Assembly (NCBI GenBank): GCA_009885445.1
Contig: VFKQ01000024.1
Coordinates: 1 to 10,242, forward strand
DNA from: Anaerolineaceae bacterium
Lineage (GTDB): Bacteria > Chloroflexota > Anaerolineae > Anaerolineales > Villigracilaceae
Direction: 5' to 3'
DNA: 10,242 nucleotides
Below, piece after piece: positions 5,894 through 10,242 of this stretch. Made by a program: the position numbers and the translations under genes. Numbering within the stretch: the first letter of the stretch is position 1; each line of letters opens with the position of its first letter. The notes below the pieces were generated by a model. That model worked only from the letters and a program-made list of their open reading frames with translations, made no database searches and was not told the origin of the DNA.

Positions 5894-8062
5894 ATGCTCT
5901 TTAACGAATCTGCCCCACTTGGATTTTTCTACCTCGCCCCGTGGATTGTCTTCCTGCCGCTCCTGGGACTGTTCACCAACCTGATTTTTGGTTCCCGCTT
6001 TTCGGAACGAGTCATCGGGACGGTGGCCAGCCTTGCGTCGGGCTTGACCTTCGCTGTATCCGCCTTGCTGGCCTACGCCGTCTCGATTAATCATGGTGAA
6101 GTCCCGTCTCAAAAACTCGCCGAGTGGATTTCCATCGGCCCGCTCAGCGTAGACTGGGCCTTCCGCCTCGACTCGCTTTCCACGACGATGATGCTGGTCG
6201 TCTCGGGCGTGGGCACGCTGATTCACATTTACGCCATCGGCTACATGCACGAAGATGTGCGCTTCAAGAATGATCCGTCACGCTTCCGCAGTTTCTTTAT
6301 TTATCTCAACTTGTTCATTGCCGCCATGATGATTCTCGTCGGCGGCGACTCGTACCTGATGCTCTTCGTCGGCTGGGAGGGGGTGGGCCTGTGCTCCTTC
6401 CTGCTCATCGGTTTCTGGTACGAAATGGACACGCTCGCGCGCCCCTCCTGGGCCAACTCCGACGCGGCCAAGAAGGCCATGATCGCCAACCGCATCGGCG
6501 ACTTCGGATTTTTGATTGCCGTCTTTTTGATGTTCGTCCATTTCGGCACACTGCAATTTGACGCGGTCTTTGAAGCCGCGCACCACGCCTCGTCTGCAAC
6601 CATCACCGCTATCACGCTTTTCCTGCTCGTCGGGGTGGCCGGCAAGTCGGCGCAGATTCCGCTGTACGTTTGGTTGCCCGATGCGATGGCGGGTCCGACG
6701 CCCGTCTCAGCGTTAATCCACGCCGCGACGATGGTGACCGCAGGCGTCTATCTCATCACGCGCTCCGCAGACTTGTACATGCTCGCGCCCGCCGCGCAAA
6801 ATGTAGTTGTCATCACTGGCGCGGCCACGGCGCTGTTTGCCGCCACGATTGCTGTCGGGCAATATGACATTAAAAAAGTGCTGGCCTACTCCACGATATC
6901 GCAACTCGGATTCATGGTCGCCGCTGTCGGCATGGGCGCATATGTGGCGGGCATGTTCCACTTGATCACACACGCTTTCTTCAAGGCTTTACTTTTCCTT
7001 TCGGCGGGTTCTGTCATCCTCGGCCTCGAGCGCGGACATCACCACGCCGCGCATGCGCACGCCGAAAAGAAACCTGTGCGCGGACTGAAGAAAAAGAAAG
7101 ATGAACACGATCACGCGCATGATGCGCATCATGCCGCTGAGCATCACGAAGTGTTCGACCCGGGCGACATGCGCAACATGGGCGGACTGCGCAAGACCAT
7201 GCCGGTCACATTTTGGTTGTACATGATCGGCACACTTGCGCTGGCGGGCATCTTCCCCTTCGCTGGCTTTTGGTCTAAGGACGAAATTTTACTCGACGCC
7301 AGTTTGCATTTTCCCGCCGTGTACTGGGTGCTGACTCTCGCCGCGTTCTTCACCGCCTTCTACATGGGACGTCAGGTTTGGATGGTCTTCTTCGGTGAGC
7401 CGCGCCATGAAGCCGCCGCGCATGCCGAGGAAAGCCCGAAAGTGATGACCGTCCCATTGATGGTGCTGGCCGCGCTCTCCATTTTAGGCGGCGCGCTCAA
7501 CCTGCCCTTTGAGGGCTTTCACAATCTCGGCCATTGGCTCGAACACACTTTGCACGAAGTTGAGTCTCTGCCGTTGGATTTGACCGTGGCGGGAATCTCC
7601 ACCGCATTTGCGCTGACCGCGATTTTGATTTCATGGCTCATCTACGGACGCAAGCCGCTCGTCAAAGACCAGAAAGATCCGTTGAGCGTGTTGGGCGGTC
7701 TCTTCCAAAGTATGACCGACAAATGGTACGTGGACGAAATTTATCAATTCCTGATCGTCACGCCCTTCAGCAAACTTTCGCAATTCCTCTCCGATGTGAT
7801 TGACGGAAAGTTCTGGCACGACTGGTTCCATGACACGGTTTTAGCTGGCACATACAACTGGGTCAGTGTAACCGCGCTCAGCGAATATGCAGACCGCCGC
7901 GGCATCGACACATTTTTCAACTCCTGGGGCGACGTAACCCAATGGTTCTCGGCCAGATTGCGCACGATTCAAAATGGTTTCGTGCGTTCGTACGCGCTGT
8001 CCGTTTTTCTGGGCGTCGTCGTCATAATAGGCTATTTGTTGATTAGACAAACGATTCGATAA
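5894..8062 (+). CDS. nuoL: NADH-quinone oxidoreductase subunit L
   Basis: NuoL is the distal antiporter-like proton-pumping subunit, with a long lateral helix at its C terminus. The protein is 722 residues, against about 613 in E. coli. Proton-path residues are kept: E162 (FVGWEGVGLCSFLLIGFW), K251 (GKSAQIPLYVWLPDAMAGPTPVSALIHAATMV), K364 (THAFFKALLFLSAG) and K462 (GFWSKDEIL). Between K364 and K462 lies a charged histidine-rich loop, residues 381-420, with 12 histidines and a lysine cluster; a smaller His-bearing loop (EPRHEAAAHAEESP) is at about 502-515. The C-terminal part (about 590-722) carries the amphipathic lateral helix and a final membrane anchor ending RQTIR. The ATG is three bases after the nuoK stop, with purine-rich AAGGG just upstream. 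The stop overlaps the next gene's start (TAATG). Confidence 0.98.
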   Translation: MLFNESAPLGFFYLAPWIVFLPLLGLFTNLIFGSRFSERVIGTVASLASGLTFAVSALLAYAVSINHGEVPSQKLAEWISIGPLSVDWAFRLDSLSTTMMLVVSGVGTLIHIYAIGYMHEDVRFKNDPSRFRSFFIYLNLFIAAMMILVGGDSYLMLFVGWEGVGLCSFLLIGFWYEMDTLARPSWANSDAAKKAMIANRIGDFGFLIAVFLMFVHFGTLQFDAVFEAAHHASSATITAITLFLLVGVAGKSAQIPLYVWLPDAMAGPTPVSALIHAATMVTAGVYLITRSADLYMLAPAAQNVVVITGAATALFAATIAVGQYDIKKVLAYSTISQLGFMVAAVGMGAYVAGMFHLITHAFFKALLFLSAGSVILGLERGHHHAAHAHAEKKPVRGLKKKKDEHDHAHDAHHAAEHHEVFDPGDMRNMGGLRKTMPVTFWLYMIGTLALAGIFPFAGFWSKDEILLDASLHFPAVYWVLTLAAFFTAFYMGRQVWMVFFGEPRHEAAAHAEESPKVMTVPLMVLAALSILGGALNLPFEGFHNLGHWLEHTLHEVESLPLDLTVAGISTAFALTAILISWLIYGRKPLVKDQKDPLSVLGGLFQSMTDKWYVDEIYQFLIVTPFSKLSQFLSDVIDGKFWHDWFHDTVLAGTYNWVSVTALSEYADRRGIDTFFNSWGDVTQWFSARLRTIQNGFVRSYALSVFLGVVVIIGYLLIRQTIR

Positions 8063-8367
8063 TGATGGATATTGTCGCCATTCAAAATGCGGCTCGTGAG
8101 CATACTGTCTTTTTCACTGACCATGCTGTGCGTCAGATGGCAAAGCGCAACATAGATGATATTGAAGTGTGTGAAGTAATTCTGGCTGGCGAAATTATCG
8201 AAGAGTATCCTGAAGATAAATACGGCCCAAGTTGTCTTGTGTATGGGCAAACATTGAAAGAGCGTCATGTACATGTAGTTTGTTCTGTGCCTCCTCGGGT
8301 TAGGGTTGTTACTGTTTATGAGCCTGACCCGCAGGAGTGGGCAGAATATAAAAGGAGAAAGTCATGA
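8062..8367 (+). CDS. DUF4258-like small protein, putative toxin-type partner
   Basis: This 101-residue soluble protein has no signal peptide or membrane segment and is not part of complex I. It fits my recollection of the DUF4258 pattern: FTDHAVRQMAKRNID near the start (H21, R24, R29), a GEIIEEYPEDKYGPSCLVYG centre, HVHVV (69-73), and the closing VVTVYEPDPQEW (82-93). Such proteins are often encoded just before a YgiT-type zinc-finger protein, as here, and are regarded as toxin-antitoxin-like; I know of no firmly established activity. Two ATG codons (8062 and 8065) stand in tandem; the first overlaps the nuoL stop. No Shine-Dalgarno precedes them, so translation probably depends on ribosomes finishing nuoL. 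The G+C content, about 40-45% in sampled stretches, is well below that of the nuo genes, suggesting acquisition. The function is unproven. Confidence 0.8.
   Translation: MMDIVAIQNAAREHTVFFTDHAVRQMAKRNIDDIEVCEVILAGEIIEEYPEDKYGPSCLVYGQTLKERHVHVVCSVPPRVRVVTVYEPDPQEWAEYKRRKS
8354..8357 (+). promoter_or_regulatory. Strong ribosome binding site of the zinc-finger gene
   Basis: GGAG within AAAGGAGAAA stands six bases before the ATG at 8364. It contrasts with the preceding gene, which has no such site. Confidence 0.75.
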
Positions 8368-8594
8368 AACAGTGTCGTTTTTGCGGTGGTGAATTGCATG
8401 AGCAGTTGACTACCTTCCTGCATGAACACAACGGACAGGTAAGGGTTATCCGTCATGTTCCTGCGCTCGTCTGCGAGCAGTGCGGTGAAAAGGAATACAC
8501 ACAGGAAACAACGCATCAAATTTTGACTTTCCTGAAACAACCATCACTCCCTGCTGAAATTTTGCAGGTGCCTGCTTATGATATGGCCGCGTGA
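8364..8594 (+). CDS. YgiT-type zinc-finger protein, putative antitoxin-type partner
   Basis: This 76-residue protein has two CxxC pairs, C4/C7 (CRFC) and C37/C40 (CEQC), expected to bind one zinc ion. The stretch VPALVCEQCGEKEYTQET is the hallmark of the YgiT/MqsA N-terminal zinc-finger family. Full MqsA (about 131 residues) adds a C-terminal helix-turn-helix; here only about 35 residues follow the second pair (HQILTFLKQP and on), too few for that domain, so self-regulation by DNA binding is not expected. The start overlaps the stop of the DUF4258-like gene by four bases (ATGA), with a strong ribosome binding site, so the two are translationally linked. The likely role is binding and restraining its partner; this is inferred from gene pairing only. 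It ends 25 bases before nuoM. Confidence 0.85.
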   Translation: MKQCRFCGGELHEQLTTFLHEHNGQVRVIRHVPALVCEQCGEKEYTQETTHQILTFLKQPSLPAEILQVPAYDMAA

Positions 8595-8607
8595 TAGATA
8601 GAATTAA

Positions 8608-8613
8608 AGAGGA
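8608..8613 (+). promoter_or_regulatory. Ribosome binding site of nuoM
   Basis: AGAGGA lies six bases before the nuoM ATG at 8620, in the 25-base gap after the zinc-finger gene. It gives nuoM its own initiation site, so the two-gene insertion need not reduce NuoM synthesis. Confidence 0.7.
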
Positions 8614-8619
8614 TAGAAC

Positions 8620-10140
8620 ATGAAATTTCTTTTAGAACCACTCACCCTGCTGACCTTCTTCCCGCTTTTGGGCGTGCTCGCGATTCTCTTTTTGAAGCCC
8701 GAGCAAAAAGCCGCCGCGCGCTGGACGGCGCTGGTCACCAGCCTGATCGTCTTTGTGATTTCGCTGTGGGTCTTTTTCTTCAGCGGACTCTACGACGTTG
8801 CCAACCCAGACCTGCAACTGGTCGCAAGCTACAAATGGATTCACGTGGCAGGCTGGGACATCCAATACTTCATGGCCGCCGACGGGCTTTCGATTCTGCT
8901 CATCCTGCTGACCACCTTCCTCTCGCCCATCTCGATTCTCTCCACATGGACGGCCATCGAAGAGCGCGTCAAAGATTTCATGATCTTCTTCCTGCTTCTC
9001 GAAGTGGGCATGCTCGGCGTCTTCATGGCCCAGGACTTGTTCCTCTTTTACGTGTTCTGGGAATTCACCCTCGTGCCGATGTATTTCCTGATCGGCATCT
9101 GGGGCGGACCGCGTCGCATTTACGCCGCAATTAAATTTTTCCTCTATACCATGGCCGGTTCCATCTTGATGTTGCTGGCCATTTTGTGGCTCGGCATTGC
9201 CGGACATACTTTCTCATTGCCCGATTTAATTGCGGCAGGAAATATTCCGGCAAATATTCAGACGTGGCTCTTCATTGCCTTCGCCGCCGCCTTCGCGATT
9301 AAGGTGCCGATGTGGCCGCTCCACTCCTGGTTGCCCGACGCGCACGTGGAGGCGCCCACAGCGGGTTCGGTTATTCTGGCCGGCGTTCTGCTCAAGATGG
9401 GCACCTACGGTTTCGTACGCTTCAACCTTCCGCTCTTCCCCGAAGCCACTCTCGCCGCCGCACCGTGGATCGCACTGCTCGCCACCATCGGCATCATCTA
9501 CGGCGCGGCAGTCTCGTACGCGCAAGCAGACGTGAAAAAACTGGTCGCTTATTCCTCCGTCAGCCATTTGGGATTTGTGATGCTCGGTTTGTTCGCGCTT
9601 AATTCCATCGGCATTCAAGGCGCGATTTTGCAAATGATCAATCACGGCATCAGCACCGGCGCATTGTTCTTGCTCGTCGGCATGATCTACGAACAGACGC
9701 ATACCCGCGAACTAAAAGTCTACGGTGGCTTGTGGAAGATTACGCCCATCTTCGGCTCGATCATGCTCATCGTCGCCCTCTCCTCGATGGGCCTGCCCGG
9801 CCTGAACGGCTTCGTCGGCGAGTTCACCATCCTGCTCGGCGCGTTCGGCTCAGAAGCGATTGGCTCGCCGTGGTACGCGGGCATCTCCGCTCTCGGCGTG
9901 ATCATGGCCGCCATTTATATTTTGTACATGTTCCAGAAAATGTTCCTCGGCCCGCAAGGCTCCATCATTGAGGAGACCAAACATCACGGTCATCCCGTCC
10001 GCGATTTAAACTGGCGCGAGATCGCCATCATGGTTCCGCTGATCCTCCTCATTTTTTGGATCGGCCTCTACCCCGCGCCCTTCTTCAACCTGATTGCGCC
10101 CTCCGTGGATAAACTCGTCGCCGCGCTCGCGATTCCATAG
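8620..10140 (+). CDS. nuoM: NADH-quinone oxidoreductase subunit M
   Basis: NuoM is the middle antiporter-like proton-pumping subunit of the membrane arm. The 506-residue length matches the family (E. coli 509). Key residues are kept: E148 in FYVFWEFTLVPMYFLIGIWGG, K228 and H235 in AIKVPMWPLHSWLPDAHVEAPTAGS, K259 in VLLKMGTYG, the block KKLVAYSSVSHLGFVMLG (306-323), H342 in INHGISTGALFLL, and E401 in GFVGEFTILLGAF, which matches the membrane glutamate E407 of E. coli. A soluble loop (EETKHHGHPVRDLNWRE, about 451-467) precedes the last membrane helix. It is separated from nuoL by the two small genes at 8062-8594, whereas nuoL and nuoM are normally adjacent. The ATG has a good ribosome binding site. 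A 64-base spacer follows before the presumed nuoN. Confidence 0.98.
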   Translation: MKFLLEPLTLLTFFPLLGVLAILFLKPEQKAAARWTALVTSLIVFVISLWVFFFSGLYDVANPDLQLVASYKWIHVAGWDIQYFMAADGLSILLILLTTFLSPISILSTWTAIEERVKDFMIFFLLLEVGMLGVFMAQDLFLFYVFWEFTLVPMYFLIGIWGGPRRIYAAIKFFLYTMAGSILMLLAILWLGIAGHTFSLPDLIAAGNIPANIQTWLFIAFAAAFAIKVPMWPLHSWLPDAHVEAPTAGSVILAGVLLKMGTYGFVRFNLPLFPEATLAAAPWIALLATIGIIYGAAVSYAQADVKKLVAYSSVSHLGFVMLGLFALNSIGIQGAILQMINHGISTGALFLLVGMIYEQTHTRELKVYGGLWKITPIFGSIMLIVALSSMGLPGLNGFVGEFTILLGAFGSEAIGSPWYAGISALGVIMAAIYILYMFQKMFLGPQGSIIEETKHHGHPVRDLNWREIAIMVPLILLIFWIGLYPAPFFNLIAPSVDKLVAALAIP

Positions 10141-10178
10141 TCTCCAGTCTCCAATTCTCTAACTCTCCAATTCTCTAA
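10141..10178. repeat. CT-rich degenerate repeat after nuoM
   Basis: The bases TCTCCAATTCTCTAA occur twice, at 10148-10162 and 10164-10178, with a period of 16, and the flanks (AGTCTCC twice before; ATTACC then CTTACC after) continue a degenerate seven- to eight-base rhythm. The tract directly follows the nuoM stop, is almost free of G on the + strand, and forms no hairpin. It recalls the heptamer-like spacer before nuoJ in style, though not in sequence. Confidence 0.75.
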
Positions 10179-10204
10179 TTACCACTTACCAACCCCCGAC
10201 CCCC

Positions 10205-10242
10205 ATGACCCCCTCCGACCTCCAAACCATCCTGCCTCTCAC
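10205..10242 (+). CDS. nuoN: Probable start of NADH-quinone oxidoreductase subunit N (3' end outside window)
   Basis: Only twelve codons are visible: MTPSDLQTILPL and the start of a Thr codon. This fits the usual NuoN opening, where a short MTxxDLxxxLPE-like stretch leads into the first membrane helix, and nuoN is expected directly after nuoM. NuoN would be the third antiporter-like pump of the membrane arm. The upstream bases (ACCCCCGACCCCC) contain no Shine-Dalgarno, so initiation may be weak, leaderless-like or dependent on another feature, or the true start may lie beyond the window. The call rests mostly on gene order. Confidence 0.65.
   Translation, partial: MTPSDLQTILPL

Noticed and set aside
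8036..8063. Sigma-70-like promoter (TTGTTG, 16-base spacer, GATAAT) at the end of nuoL
   Set aside because: Transcription would begin after the start codons of the DUF4258-like gene, and such matches are common in AT-rich sequence. It could at most serve the zinc-finger gene; there is no independent support.
10141..10178. Repeats as a CRISPR array
   Set aside because: The repeat units are too short and contiguous, with no spacer-sized unique segments and no cas genes.

Overview
The window is a long stretch of a 14-subunit complex I operon (NADH:quinone oxidoreductase, nuo), all on the + strand. It holds the 3' part of nuoF, complete nuoG, nuoH, nuoI, nuoJ, nuoK, nuoL and nuoM, and the first codons of what is most likely nuoN. 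The genes are packed with overlaps or very short gaps, so they are probably co-transcribed. I see no promoter or convincing terminator inside the window. Gene order, a Thermus-like spacing in the NuoG ferredoxin domain, a moderately high G+C content and degenerate short-period repeats in the spacers suggest a Chloroflexota bacterium, perhaps Anaerolineae-like. That placement is an inference from overall resemblance, not from a marker gene.

Layout: nuoF (2-793, 5' end cut off); a 38-base spacer with a small hairpin; nuoG (832-3309); nuoH (3309-4481), coupled through TAATG; nuoI (4468-4989), overlapping nuoH by 14 bases; a 75-base AT-rich spacer made of a near-perfect inverted repeat and heptamer-like units; nuoJ (5065-5583); nuoK (5588-5890); nuoL (5894-8062). 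Two small foreign-looking genes follow, a DUF4258-like protein (8062-8367) and a YgiT-type zinc-finger protein (8364-8594). Then come nuoM (8620-10140), a CT-rich repeat-bearing spacer, and the presumed nuoN start (10205 to the window end).

How the genes work together: NuoF takes electrons from NADH through FMN to Fe-S cluster N3. NuoG and NuoI carry them along the cluster chain towards the quinone site, which NuoH helps form. NuoJ, K, L, M and N make up the proton-pumping membrane arm. The catalytic and proton-path residues I looked for are all present, so the complex looks functional.

The most unusual feature is the two-gene cassette between nuoL and nuoM. It has clearly lower G+C than its neighbours, is joined to nuoL by TAATGATG, and has the layout of a toxin-antitoxin-type pair, yet it leaves the nuo operon intact. 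Secondary points are the two repeat-bearing spacers, a histidine-rich loop in NuoL, an extra C-terminal membrane segment in NuoH, and retention of the N7 cluster ligands in NuoG.
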